Part shown: positions 49,494-58,346 of the stretch, piece by piece
Numbering within the stretch: position 1 is the first letter of the stretch
Layout of the letters: each line of letters starts with the position of its first letter
Assembly (NCBI RefSeq): GCF_031180975.1
Contig: NZ_JAPSLI010000006.1
Span: 62,001 to 126,000, forward strand
Reading direction: 5' to 3'
DNA length: 64,000 bases
DNA from: Microbacterium sp.
GTDB lineage: Bacteria; Actinomycetota; Actinomycetes; Actinomycetales; Microbacteriaceae
Position numbers and translations under genes: made by a program
The notes under the pieces: model-generated
What the model was told of the DNA's origin: nothing
The model's input: only the letters and a program-made list of their open reading frames with translations
Database searches by the model: none

Positions 49494-51476
49494 TCACCAG
49501 ATCGTGACGCGCTCCTGCGGGGGAAGGTGCAGGGCGTCACCCTCGCGCACGTCGAACGCGTCGTAGAACGCGTCGATGTTGCGCACGATCTGGTTGCACC
49601 GGAACTCGTTCGGCGAATGCGGGTCGATCGTGAGCAGTCGGATGGTCTCGGCGTCGCGGCTCTTCTGCTGCCACACCTGCGCCCAGCTCAGCAGTAGGCG
49701 CTGGATGCCAGTGTAGCCGTCGATCACGGGAGCCTGCTGTGCCCCTGAGCCTGTCGAACCGCGCAGCGACAGCTCGTACGCCTTGATCGCGATGCCCAGT
49801 CCGCCGAGGTCGCCGATGTTCTCGCCGATCGTGAGGGCTCCGTTGACACGGTGCTCGTCGGGCAGGCCGGCGGGCACGAGCGGGTCGAACTGCGCGATGA
49901 GGGCCTTCGTCCGCTCCTCGAACGCGGCGCGGTCGGCATCCGTCCACCAGTCCTGCAGCCGGCCGTCTCCGTCGTAGCGACTGCCCTGGTCGTCGAAGCC
50001 GTGCCCGATCTCGTGGCCGATCACGGCGCCGATGCCGCCGTAGTTCGCGGCCGCGTCGCGGTCCGGGTCGAAGAACGGGTACTGCAGGATCGCGGCGGGG
50101 AACACGATCTCGTTCATGAGCGGGTTGTAGTACGCGTTGACCATCTGCGGCGGCATGAGCCACTCGTCGCGGTCGATGGGCTTGCCCACCTTCGCCAACT
50201 GGCGGTCGTGCTCGTGGATCGTGGCGCGGCGCGCGTTGCCGACCAGGTCGTCGGGCGAGATCTCGACGCCGTCGTACTCCTTCCACTTCTCCGGGTGGCC
50301 GATCTTCGGGCGGAAGGTGGCGAGCTTGTCGAGCGCCTTGCGGCGGGTCTCCTCGCTCATCCACTCCAGGTTCTCGATGCTCTGGCGGTACGCCTCGATG
50401 AGGTTGGCGACGAGCTCGTCCATCTGCGCTTTCGCGGCCGGCGGGAAGTGTCGCTCGACGTAGATCCTGCCCACCGCGTCGCCCAGCGAGCTCTCGACGA
50501 GCGAGACGCCGCGCTTCCAGCGCTCGCGGATCGACGGGGTTCCCGACAGCTCGGTGCCGTAGAACGAGAAGTTCTCGTCCACCAGGTCGTCGGTGAGGTA
50601 CGGGGCGAGCCCGTGCACGACCTTCGCGCGCAGCCACGCCTTCCAGTCCTCCAGCCGCCCCTCGGTGAGCAGCGCACCCAGCCCCTCGAAGAAGCTCGGC
50701 TGGTAGACGACGACCTCCGCGAAGGCGGACGGGTTCTGGGGCGTCACGGCATCCCGCCACGGCGCGAGGTCCACCCCGACCAGCTGCTGGAACTCGTCCC
50801 AGCTGCGCAGGTTGTACGTCTTCACCGCGTCGCGCGAGGCGACGTTGTCCCAGTGGTGCGCGGCCACCTCGTGCTCGAGCGAGAACGAGCGGTCGGCGAT
50901 CGTGGCGGCGTCGTCGAGCCCGGCGAGGGTGAGCAGCCGCTCGAGGTGCGCGCGGTACGCCGCGCGGGTCGCCTCGAAGGTCTCCTGCCGGTAGTAGCTC
51001 TCGTCGGGCAGCGACAGACCGCCCTGCAGCACGAACGGCACGTACCGCTCGGGGTCGCCCGGGTCGGGCTCGACGAACACGCCGATGAGGGCGGCGATCC
51101 CCTCCCTGTCGAAGGCGCCGACGGTCGCCAGGAACGACGGGATGCTGTCGACCGCGTCGACACGCGCCAGCTGCTCGCGCAGCGGAGCGAGTCCGAGCTC
51201 GGCGATGCGCGCGGTGTCCATGAAGCTCGTGTACAGGTCGCCGACCTTGCGGGCGAGGGTGCCCGGCTCGGCATCCGTCGACTCCTCGATGATCGCCCTC
51301 ACGTCCTTCTCGGCCTGCTCTGCCAGCAGGTGGAACGATCCCCACCTCGCCTTGTCGTCGGGGATCTCGGTGCGGTCGAGCCACGCGCCGTTGACGTGGC
51401 GGTAGAGGTCGTCCTGGGGGCGGATGTCGGAGCTGAACTCGGAGACGGCGAGGCCGGAGGGCAGAACGTCTGTCAT
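49494..51476 (-). CDS. M13-family zinc metalloendopeptidase (neprilysin-like)
   Basis: A 660-residue soluble peptidase. The N-terminal M13 domain begins with DLYRHVNGAWLDRTEIPDDKARWGSF (parts: DDLYRHVNGAWLDR, IPDDKARWGSF). The catalytic domain has NAYYNPLMNEIVFPAAILQ, the zinc site HEIGHGFDDQGSRYDG (His488, Glu489, His492) and GENIGDLGGLGIA, which supplies the third ligand. It ends with the Trp residue typical of the family. No signal peptide is visible, as for the actinobacterial Zmp1 proteins. TAGGCT sits 7 nt before the ATG. Confidence 0.94.
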   Translation of the reverse strand: MTDVLPSGLAVSEFSSDIRPQDDLYRHVNGAWLDRTEIPDDKARWGSFHLLAEQAEKDVRAIIEESTDAEPGTLARKVGDLYTSFMDTARIAELGLAPLREQLARVDAVDSIPSFLATVGAFDREGIAALIGVFVEPDPGDPERYVPFVLQGGLSLPDESYYRQETFEATRAAYRAHLERLLTLAGLDDAATIADRSFSLEHEVAAHHWDNVASRDAVKTYNLRSWDEFQQLVGVDLAPWRDAVTPQNPSAFAEVVVYQPSFFEGLGALLTEGRLEDWKAWLRAKVVHGLAPYLTDDLVDENFSFYGTELSGTPSIRERWKRGVSLVESSLGDAVGRIYVERHFPPAAKAQMDELVANLIEAYRQSIENLEWMSEETRRKALDKLATFRPKIGHPEKWKEYDGVEISPDDLVGNARRATIHEHDRQLAKVGKPIDRDEWLMPPQMVNAYYNPLMNEIVFPAAILQYPFFDPDRDAAANYGGIGAVIGHEIGHGFDDQGSRYDGDGRLQDWWTDADRAAFEERTKALIAQFDPLVPAGLPDEHRVNGALTIGENIGDLGGLGIAIKAYELSLRGSTGSGAQQAPVIDGYTGIQRLLLSWAQVWQQKSRDAETIRLLTIDPHSPNEFRCNQIVRNIDAFYDAFDVREGDALHLPPQERVTIW

Positions 51477-51483
51477 GCGCTCC

Positions 51484-51489
51484 AGCCTA
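51484..51489 (-). promoter_or_regulatory. Candidate -10 element, leaderless start of M13 peptidase
   Basis: On the minus strand TAGGCT ends 7 nt before the ATG at 51476. It overlaps the stop of the upstream DUF1992 gene. Confidence 0.45.
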
Positions 51490-52026
51490 TGCGCCGCCTC
51501 CCCCGCGGCGGCGGCGGCGGAACATGCCCCGCCTCGGCTGCCGGTCGTCGGCGGCGGCTTTGGCTGCGGATGCCGCACCTGCGGCGCGTCTCTCGCGCCA
51601 GGCCGCGATCTCGGCATCGACGTCGCGCAGCTTCGTCACGACCGGCGGTCCGCCGAGCAGCTGGCGCCGCGCCTCGCGGACGCGTCGGTTGAAGTCCTCG
51701 ACGACGGCGCGCACGTCCTCCTCGCGACTGAGAGTGTCGAGCTCGCCGTCGAGCTCGCGGTCTTCGACGCGCAGCATGAGCGCCGGAGGCCCGAGTCCCG
51801 ACAGGTTCTCGTTCTCGATCTTGCGGCGGATCCACCAGTCCGGGTCGTGGTGCGTCCCGAGGCCGTCGATGGGCTTGCCCGCACCCGGGAGGTTGTCGAA
51901 ATCGCCGCGCCGGATCGCCTGCTGGATCGCGGTCTCGACGTAGGCCGCCTTGTTCTGCGCGTTCAACGGCGTCGGCGGCTGATCGCGCGGGTCGCCGCCG
52001 TCGTCGCTGGAGCCCGGCATCCTCAC
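51487..52026 (-). CDS. DUF1992 (DnaJ-C28-like conserved domain) protein
   Basis: A 179-residue protein. The DUF1992 core is VETAIQQAIRRGDFDNLPGAGKPI near residue 30 followed by DPDWWIRRKIENENL, as in DNAJC28-type proteins without a J domain. The rest is charged and helical, ending in an Arg-rich tail (MFRRRRRGGGG). Function unknown. GTG at 52026 lies 6 nt behind TAGCCT; an ATG two codons later is the alternative start. Confidence 0.85.
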   Translation of the reverse strand: MRMPGSSDDGGDPRDQPPTPLNAQNKAAYVETAIQQAIRRGDFDNLPGAGKPIDGLGTHHDPDWWIRRKIENENLSGLGPPALMLRVEDRELDGELDTLSREEDVRAVVEDFNRRVREARRQLLGGPPVVTKLRDVDAEIAAWRERRAAGAASAAKAAADDRQPRRGMFRRRRRGGGGA

Positions 52027-52032
52027 CCTTCC

Positions 52033-52038
52033 AGGCTA
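52033..52038 (-). promoter_or_regulatory. Candidate -10 element, leaderless start
   Basis: On the minus strand TAGCCTGGAAGG directly precedes the GTG at 52026. Confidence 0.45.
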
Positions 52039-52154
52039 CGCGGCGATGTCGGAGGGTGTCCCTAGTCTGGGTTCAGCAGTTCGCACCGGATGGATGCGCG
52101 AGGGACGCTCGTTTCGAGCATGGATGAACAGGCCGGCTGACCCCGTTTGTCGAG

Positions 52155-52183
52155 TTATCCACAGATGTCGAATCTTTCTTCGA
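52155..52183 (+). promoter_or_regulatory. DnaA-box-like and LexA-like sites upstream of the DUF222-HNH gene
   Basis: TTATCCACA (52155-52163) is a perfect DnaA box. TCGAATCTTTCTTCGA (52168-52183) is a palindrome near the actinobacterial SOS box CGAACN4GTTCG, with one mismatch in each half-site. Both lie 30-60 nt before the start at 52214. Confidence 0.4.
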
Positions 52184-52213
52184 ATGTCGGTGGGTGCGGA
52201 GTAGGTTGAGAGC

Positions 52214-53635
52214 ATGTCGGAGCACCTGTCGCCGTTGTGTGAGGCCGTCGCGGCCCTGGACGCGGTGTGGGCGGATGCCGACGGGGCGGCCGACCTGTCG
52301 CGGTCGCAGCTGGTCGCGGTGAACGACGCGATCGGGCAGGTGCGCCGCCGCCTCGAGGCCCTGCACGCCGAGGTCGCCGCCGCGATCGCGCACGAGTCAC
52401 GGCCGGAGCTGGGCCCCGATTCCCTGGCGAAGCAGCAGGGATACCGCAACACGGCTCAGTTGATCGCGGCCACGACCGGGTCGTCGGCGGGTGACGCCGC
52501 ACGGCTGGTGCAGGTCGGCGAGGCCACGGCGGCGCGCGCCGACCTGGTGGGCTCGCCGCGTCCGGCGAAGTACCCGGTGGTGCAGGCCGCGCTCACCGCG
52601 GGTTCGCTCGGCGTCCCGGCGGCGAACCTGATCGTCGCGCTCCTGGACCGGGTGCGGGTGCGGCTCGACCGCGACCGGGTCGCCGAGGCGGAGCGGCGAC
52701 TGGTCGAGAAGGCCGTCGGGTTGTCGCTGGACGAGGTGCGCAGGCTCGTCACCCGCGCCGAGGCGGCGCTCGGGCCCGAACTTCTCGAGCGCCGGGAGGA
52801 AGAGCGCCGCGCGAGACGGTCACTGACGATGTTCGAACGCGACGGTGAGCTGCACATCGCACTCGTCACCCCGGTCGAGGCGGGCTCGTCGATCATCGCC
52901 GCGATCGACGGCTACGTCTCCGCACAGTTCGCCGCCCGCAAAGACACTGTCGACCCCGGCGCACCGGATGCCGACCGCCGCACCGTCACCATGATGCGAG
53001 CCGACGCGCTCAACCACATCTGCGCGCACGCCCTGGGCTGCGAGGCCGCCGACCGGGTGCCCCTGGGCGGCGCCACCGTCGTCGTGCGGGTCGATCTGAA
53101 AGACCTGGAGGCCGGCACCGGCCACGCCACGATCGACGGCATCGACCAGCCCGTCAGCATCACCACCGTGCGACGCATGGCCGCGTCGGGTGGGGTCATC
53201 CCCTGCGTGCTCGGGTCCGACGGGGAGATCCTCGACTGGGGGCGCGAGCGCCGCCTGTTCACCCGGGCGCAGAAGCTCGCCCTCGTCGAACGCGACGGCG
53301 GATGCGCCATGTGCGCACTCCCACCCGGAATGACCAAGGTCCACCACCTCAGATGGTGGCACCGCGACACCGGACCCACAGACCTCGACAACGGGGTACT
53401 GCTCTGCGAAACCTGCCACCACCGCATCCACGACAACGGCTGGGACATCCGCATCGAACGCCCACCCGGCGCTCCACCGGGGTCGGCGAAAGCGGCGAAA
53501 GCGTCGAGACCGGCGAGAGGCCTGCCGGGTGCGGTGCACACCAACGCCCGGGTGTGGTTGATCCCCCCTGCGCACGTGGATCCCCAGCGCACTCCGCGCC
53601 TCGGCGGACGAGCGCGGTACGAGATCGCGGCCTGA
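52214..53635 (+). CDS. DUF222 domain HNH endonuclease (13E12-repeat-like)
   Basis: A 473-residue protein. Residues 1-300 are the DUF222 region common in Actinobacteria, with RSQLVAVNDAIGQVRRRLEAL and EKAVGLSLDEVRRLVTRAEA. The C-terminal HNH nuclease domain has CAMCALPPGMTKVHHLRWWH near residue 360 and CETCHHRIHDNGWDIRI near 395: two CxxC zinc pairs around the His-His and Asn. Such genes are multicopy and mobile-looking in Mycobacterium and Microbacteriaceae; their role is not settled. ATG preceded by GTTGAGAGC. Confidence 0.92.
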   Translation: MSEHLSPLCEAVAALDAVWADADGAADLSRSQLVAVNDAIGQVRRRLEALHAEVAAAIAHESRPELGPDSLAKQQGYRNTAQLIAATTGSSAGDAARLVQVGEATAARADLVGSPRPAKYPVVQAALTAGSLGVPAANLIVALLDRVRVRLDRDRVAEAERRLVEKAVGLSLDEVRRLVTRAEAALGPELLERREEERRARRSLTMFERDGELHIALVTPVEAGSSIIAAIDGYVSAQFAARKDTVDPGAPDADRRTVTMMRADALNHICAHALGCEAADRVPLGGATVVVRVDLKDLEAGTGHATIDGIDQPVSITTVRRMAASGGVIPCVLGSDGEILDWGRERRLFTRAQKLALVERDGGCAMCALPPGMTKVHHLRWWHRDTGPTDLDNGVLLCETCHHRIHDNGWDIRIERPPGAPPGSAKAAKASRPARGLPGAVHTNARVWLIPPAHVDPQRTPRLGGRARYEIAA

Positions 53636-53721
53636 GGGAGAAGTGTGCTCCGGCCCACCCGCCGTGCTCCGGCCACGCACCCCTGCGCTCCCCATGCTCC
53701 GGCGGCGTCGGCGCCCTCCCC

Positions 53722-53727
53722 TAGGCT
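53722..53727 (+). promoter_or_regulatory. Candidate -10 element, leaderless start
   Basis: TAGGCT lies exactly 6 nt before the GTG of the MATE gene at 53734. Confidence 0.5.
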
Positions 53728-53733
53728 CGAACG

Positions 53734-55062
53734 GTGGCGACCGCAGCACCCCCGTTCCTGAACCGCGAGATCCTGCGTCTCGCGATCCCCGCGTTCGGCG
53801 CGCTCATCGCGGAACCGGCATTCCTCATCGTCGACGCAGCCCTCGTCGGCCACCTCGGCACCGTCCCGCTCGCCGGCCTCGGCATCGCCAGCGCCGTACT
53901 GCAGACCATCGTCGGGCTGATGATCTTCCTCGCCTACTCCACCACTCCGGCCGTGGCTCGCCGCTTCGGTGCCGGCAACCCGGGCGACGCGGTGTCGGTC
54001 GGCATCGACGGCATGTGGCTGGCCCTCGGACTGGGAGCGGTGCTGGCGGCATCCGGCGCCGTCGCAACCCCGTGGATGGTGTCGCTGTTCCGCGCGACCG
54101 ACCCCGTCGCCGCCGAGGCCCGCACCTACCTGATGATCTCGATGTGGGGCCTTCCGGCGATGCTCATCGTCTTCGCCGCGACCGGACTGCTCCGCGGCAT
54201 GCAGGACACCATGACCCCGCTCTGGATCGCCGGCCTCGGCTTCGGCGCCAACGCGCTGCTGAACTGGCTGTTCATCTACGGTTTCGGCTGGGGCATCGCC
54301 GGATCCGCGTTCGGCACCGTCACCGCGCAGTGGGCGATGGTCGCCGCGTACGTGGTCGTGATCCGCCGCCTCGCCCTGCGCCACGGTGCCTCAATGAAGG
54401 CGCAGCGGGACGGCATCCGCGGTTCCGCACGCTCGGGCGGCTGGCTGTTCCTGCGCACGGTGAGCCTGCGCGTCGCGCTGCTCGCGACCGTCGGCGTCGC
54501 GACCGGAATCGGCACTCGCGAGCTCGCCGGCTGGCAGATCGTGTTCACGATCTTCTCGACTGCGGCGTTCGCTCTGGACGCCCTCGCGATCGCTGCGCAG
54601 GCGCTGATCGGCAAGGGCCTGGGCGCCGGCGACGAACAGCAGGTGCGTCGCGTGCTGCGGCGCACCGTCGCATGGGGAGCATGGTTCGGCCTCATCGTCG
54701 GCGGTCTGATCGCCGCGCTGTCCGGCGTGCTCGGCGTCGTGTTCACGGGGGATGCCGCCGTCGCCGCTCTGGTGCAGCCCGCGTTCCTCGTGCTGGCCCT
54801 CGCCCAGCCGATCGGCGGCATCGTGTTCGTGCTCGACGGCGTACTCATGGGAGCGAACGACGCCCGCTATCTCGCGATCGCCGGCGTGCTCAACCTGCTC
54901 CCGCTGTTGCCTGCGCTCTGGCTCATCTCCGCCACGGGCGTCGACGGCGCGGCCGGGCTCGTCTGGCTCGCCGTCGCGTTCTTCGGCGTCTACCTGACCG
55001 CCCGGCTGGGCACTCTGGGCTGGCGCGTGCGCACCGACCGCTGGATGCGCGCTGCGGCGTGA
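53734..55062 (+). CDS. MATE-family efflux transporter (DinF-like)
   Basis: A 442-residue membrane protein with twelve predicted helices in two related halves. It starts LNREILRLAIPAFGALIAEPAFLIVDAALVG-like (parts: NREILRLAIPAFGALIAEP, FLIVDAALVGHLG), the DinF-type MATE opening. GLLRGMQDTMTPLWIAGLGFGAN near residue 150 is also typical. It should export a cationic or metabolic compound using a proton or sodium gradient; substrate unknown. GTG start. Confidence 0.9.
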   Translation: MATAAPPFLNREILRLAIPAFGALIAEPAFLIVDAALVGHLGTVPLAGLGIASAVLQTIVGLMIFLAYSTTPAVARRFGAGNPGDAVSVGIDGMWLALGLGAVLAASGAVATPWMVSLFRATDPVAAEARTYLMISMWGLPAMLIVFAATGLLRGMQDTMTPLWIAGLGFGANALLNWLFIYGFGWGIAGSAFGTVTAQWAMVAAYVVVIRRLALRHGASMKAQRDGIRGSARSGGWLFLRTVSLRVALLATVGVATGIGTRELAGWQIVFTIFSTAAFALDALAIAAQALIGKGLGAGDEQQVRRVLRRTVAWGAWFGLIVGGLIAALSGVLGVVFTGDAAVAALVQPAFLVLALAQPIGGIVFVLDGVLMGANDARYLAIAGVLNLLPLLPALWLISATGVDGAAGLVWLAVAFFGVYLTARLGTLGWRVRTDRWMRAAA

Positions 55063-55117
55063 CCGCCGCGGAGCGACCGCGGACGCCTCGGCGACCGGCG
55101 CCTCAGCCACCGGTGCC

Positions 55118-56284
55118 TCAGCCGCCGACGACCCGCGGACCGGCGACCGGGGCACGGCCCTCGCCTGCACGGCCCGCGACGACCGCCCGGTGCATCGCGT
55201 ACCCCCAGGCCGCCAGGGCGAGCATCGGACCCCACAGCCAGAACGGGAAGATGAGCAGCAGCTGCACCGTGTCCTTCCCCGGCCCCGCCGCCTCGATCGC
55301 GAACCCGACGCCCGCCGCCGTGAACAGCACGCTCACCACGCTCGCCGGGATCACCGCGAGACCGACCGGAACCGGGTGTCCGCCCACCCCGGCGAGGATG
55401 CGAGGGAACCGCTCGCCCCACGGCAGCACCAGCCCGAGGGTGAGCACGCCGCCGGTCAGCATCCCGAGCCCGAGCAGCAGGCCCAGCACCCGTACCGACG
55501 GGTCGGCGTCGAAAACCTCGGCGGCGCCTCCGAAAGCCGGCCACGGGGTGAGCCAGCTCGCCCTGGCCACGACGTAGGGCAGCGCGCAGAGCGCGGCGAC
55601 GATCGTGATCGCGACCCGGTGCCGCAGCACGAACGCGGCCACCCCACCGGCCGGCACGGCCGCCGACGCGGCCGAGACGAGGCTCCACGCGAGCAGGCCG
55701 GCGGCCGCCGCGACGTGGGCGAGCGACAGGCCTGCCTCGGTGAGCGCGGCACCGTAGACGCTCAGCAGCCGCGGGAACAGCGCGTCGGCGTCGTGCGCGA
55801 CGACGGCGTAGACGCTCACCGCCCCGACGATCACGGCGAGCAGGATGCCGAGCCGCGGCCGCCGCAGCACCGTCAGCACGATGAAGACGACGATGCCGAT
55901 CAGCACGGTCAGGGAGAAGCTGTACCCGGCCAGCGGGATCACGTCGCCGGGCGTCGCGGCGGCCAGCAGCGCCGCGGCTGTGAGCGCCGCGGCGCGCACC
56001 GCGCGAGGCGCAGCCCGAGACGCGGGCGGCGCCACCGGCATGCCGGGCGCCGCCCGTCGTGCCCCGAGCTCCGCGGCCGCAGCGACGCCGGCGACGGCGA
56101 GTGCGACCAGCGCCGCGGTCACCGCCACGGCGAGCTCGACCCCAGGGCCGAGCCGCCCGAGAAGGCTGACGGGGAGTCCGCCGAGGAAGCCGGGCACCAG
56201 CATCCGGAGCAGGTCGGCGACCGCCACGAAGGAGGCCGCGAGCGCCGTCGCGAGCAGGACGAGGAGACGCGTGCGAGTTGTCAT
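55118..56284 (-). CDS. Polytopic membrane protein of unknown function
   Basis: A 388-residue very hydrophobic, Ala/Val/Leu-rich protein with about ten predicted membrane helices, for example LLVLLATALAASFVAVADLL at the start and LLLIFPFWLWGPMLALAAWGY near 355. I do not recognise a family. It lies 140 bp behind a two-component system on the same strand, separated from it by a hairpin. It could be a target or input of that system, which is only inferred from position. Confidence 0.75.
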   Translation of the reverse strand: MTTRTRLLVLLATALAASFVAVADLLRMLVPGFLGGLPVSLLGRLGPGVELAVAVTAALVALAVAGVAAAAELGARRAAPGMPVAPPASRAAPRAVRAAALTAAALLAAATPGDVIPLAGYSFSLTVLIGIVVFIVLTVLRRPRLGILLAVIVGAVSVYAVVAHDADALFPRLLSVYGAALTEAGLSLAHVAAAAGLLAWSLVSAASAAVPAGGVAAFVLRHRVAITIVAALCALPYVVARASWLTPWPAFGGAAEVFDADPSVRVLGLLLGLGMLTGGVLTLGLVLPWGERFPRILAGVGGHPVPVGLAVIPASVVSVLFTAAGVGFAIEAAGPGKDTVQLLLIFPFWLWGPMLALAAWGYAMHRAVVAGRAGEGRAPVAGPRVVGG

Positions 56285-56376
56285 GCCTCCAGGCTCGCCG
56301 TGCACCCGGCCGCCCGGCATCGCCCGCCCGGGCGCTCCTGCTCACCCGCCCGGGTGATTGCGTGCCGGGCCCGCCC

Positions 56377-56401
56377 GCGGCGGCCCATCACCGGCCGCCG
56401 C
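56377..56401 (-). terminator. Terminator-like hairpin behind the response regulator
   Basis: A perfect 9-bp stem GCGGCGGCC/GGCCGCCGC with a CATCACC loop lies 23 nt downstream of the response-regulator stop. No U-run follows. Confidence 0.55.
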
Positions 56402-56424
56402 GCGCGATCACCGGCAACCCGCCC

Positions 56425-57081
56425 TCAGCCTCGCGGGCGCAGCACGCCGCTCTCGTACGCCCAGATCACCACGTGCACCCGGTCGGGCACCCCGAGCTTC
56501 GCGAGCACCGCCTTCACGTGCGTCTTCACGGTGTTCTCCGACAGGAACAGCTGCCGCGCGATGTCGTCGTTCGACGCGCCGGCGGCGAGCGCCAGGGCGA
56601 CCTCCCGCTCGCGGGGGCTGAGCACGGCCAGGGCGTCAGCGGCGGGGCCGGCCGGCACCCCGTCACGGACGAAGCCGACGAGCGCGGCCGTCGCCCGCTG
56701 CGACATCACCGCGTCGCCGCGCGCTACGGCCACCGCGGCGTCCGCCAGCTCGGCTGCGCCGGCGTCCTTGGTCAGGAAGCCGCTCGCCCCCTCGCGGATG
56801 GCGGCGTAGACGTACTCGTCGAGGTCGAAGGTCGTCAGCACCAGAACGCGGGTCGACGGCCGCGCACTCAGCACCTCGCGCGTCGCGGCGATGCCGTCCA
56901 TCCCCGGCATCCGTATGTCCATCAGCACCACGTCGACCGCGTGCGCGCGGACGTGCTCGACCGCCTCCCCGCCGGACGCGGCGGTCGCCACCTCTCCGAT
57001 CCGCGGGTCGCGGGCGAGCACCACCGCGATCGCGTCGCGGAACAGGTCCTGGTCGTCAACGATCAGCACCCGCAACGTCAT
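56425..57081 (-). CDS. NarL/LuxR-type response regulator
   Basis: A 218-residue regulator. The receiver starts LRVLIVDDQDLFRDAIAVVL with the phospho-acceptor Asp in VVLMDIRMPGMDG near residue 54 and switch residues in VLVLTTFDLDEYV and GFLTKDAGAAEL. The LuxR-type helix-turn-helix is LSPREREVALALAAGASNDD (region near 155) with SENTVKTHVKAVLAKLGVPDR. The ATG overlaps the histidine kinase stop by 4 nt. It closes the two-component operon. Confidence 0.93.
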   Translation of the reverse strand: MTLRVLIVDDQDLFRDAIAVVLARDPRIGEVATAASGGEAVEHVRAHAVDVVLMDIRMPGMDGIAATREVLSARPSTRVLVLTTFDLDEYVYAAIREGASGFLTKDAGAAELADAAVAVARGDAVMSQRATAALVGFVRDGVPAGPAADALAVLSPREREVALALAAGASNDDIARQLFLSENTVKTHVKAVLAKLGVPDRVHVVIWAYESGVLRPRG

Positions 57082-58262
57082 CCGTCCGCTCCGTCCGTCG
57101 GCAGCTCGAGCCGCACCGACCAGCCGCGCGGATGCCGCTCCCCCGCCGTGAGCGTGCCGCCGGCCAGCCGCACCCGCTCCGCGATGCCGATCAGGCCGAT
57201 GCCGCTGCCCGCCCGCTCGCCGGCCGGAGCGCCCGCTCCTCCGTCGTCCGACACCTCCGCGCGCAGCGAGTGGCCCACCCAGTCGAGGCGCACGTCGACG
57301 CGCACCGGCGCGGCGGTGTGCCGGACGGCGTTCGTGAGCGCCTCGCGCACCGCATGGTGCAGCGCCACTGCGGCATCCGGGCGCAGCCGCCCTCGCGACC
57401 CGGTCTCGGAGACCCGCACATCGACGGCCGGCGTGCGCACGCTCTCGATGAGCGCGTCCAGCGACTCGATCGTCGGCAGCGGTTCGCGGGGCGCGCCGTC
57501 GGCGACCACCGCGCGCATGCCGCGCAGCGCGCCGCGGCCGGTGTCGACGACGATCCCGAGCGCGCGATCGCTGCGCTGCGGATCCGACTCGCGCAGCGCG
57601 CGGGCCACCTCGGCCTGCGCGACCATCACCGTCACCGAGTGCGCGACGATGTCGTGCAGGTCGTGGTTGATCCGCATGCGCTCGTCGACGATCGCCTGTG
57701 CGATGCGCGCCTGCATCCGCTGCTCGGCGTGCGTGCGCTGCAGGCGCACGACCAGCCCGATCGCCCACGCCGCCGCGACCGCGCCGCTGAGGCCGACGAA
57801 GGAGCCGACCCTCAGCATCGGGTCGTCGAAGCGGGGCTCGGTGAACGCGATCAGTCCCGCACCGAAGACGCCGCCCGCCAGCGCCGCCGCGCGCACGGCC
57901 GGCGCCGTCCGCAGGGCGACCTGCGCGATGACGAGCAGGTAGGCGGCCGCCGACGGGAACAGCGCGCCCGAGATCGCGGCAACGGCTGGGGCGAGCGCGA
58001 GCACCGCCATCCCGCCGCTCGCGACGCCGTATGCGACGAGCGGATGCCGCAGCGCGAGGAACGTCGCCGCGTGCAGCACGGCGTACAGGCCCGCGGCGAG
58101 CGCGACGACCGTCGGCGCGGGCCGCGACGACGGCTCGGTGAGCAGCGCGATGCTCGACGGCAGCAGCACGACCAGCGCGACGAGGGACACCACGACGTCG
58201 GCGCGCAGCCAGGCCCGCCGGTCGCCGGCCGCGGGGGAGGAATCGGTCCGCATCGCACCCAT
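57078..58262 (-). CDS. Sensor histidine kinase (NarL/DesK type)
   Basis: A 394-residue kinase with about five to six membrane helices in residues 20-165. The HisKA_3 motif RMRINHDLHDIVAHSVTVMV carries His203; the ATP-binding domain has AVREALTNAVRHTA near 310 and GSGIGLIGIAERVRLAGG near 355. It pairs with the response regulator that follows directly. The ligand is unknown; the absence of a large outer loop suggests sensing in or at the membrane. ATG at 58262; a second ATG three codons later is possible. Confidence 0.9.
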   Translation of the reverse strand: MGAMRTDSSPAAGDRRAWLRADVVVSLVALVVLLPSSIALLTEPSSRPAPTVVALAAGLYAVLHAATFLALRHPLVAYGVASGGMAVLALAPAVAAISGALFPSAAAYLLVIAQVALRTAPAVRAAALAGGVFGAGLIAFTEPRFDDPMLRVGSFVGLSGAVAAAWAIGLVVRLQRTHAEQRMQARIAQAIVDERMRINHDLHDIVAHSVTVMVAQAEVARALRESDPQRSDRALGIVVDTGRGALRGMRAVVADGAPREPLPTIESLDALIESVRTPAVDVRVSETGSRGRLRPDAAVALHHAVREALTNAVRHTAAPVRVDVRLDWVGHSLRAEVSDDGGAGAPAGERAGSGIGLIGIAERVRLAGGTLTAGERHPRGWSVRLELPTDGADG

Positions 58263-58346
58263 GGTCTCACCCGGCCGCCTGCGGCGGATCGCCCGCGCGG
58301 GTGATGTCGGCCGGCGTGCCGCCGGCACCACCCGTACGTCGGACGC

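Noticed and set aside
52214..53635. Homing endonuclease or restriction enzyme
   Set aside because: The HNH domain is preceded by the DUF222 region typical of the actinobacterial 13E12-like family; no intron, intein or methyltransferase is adjacent.
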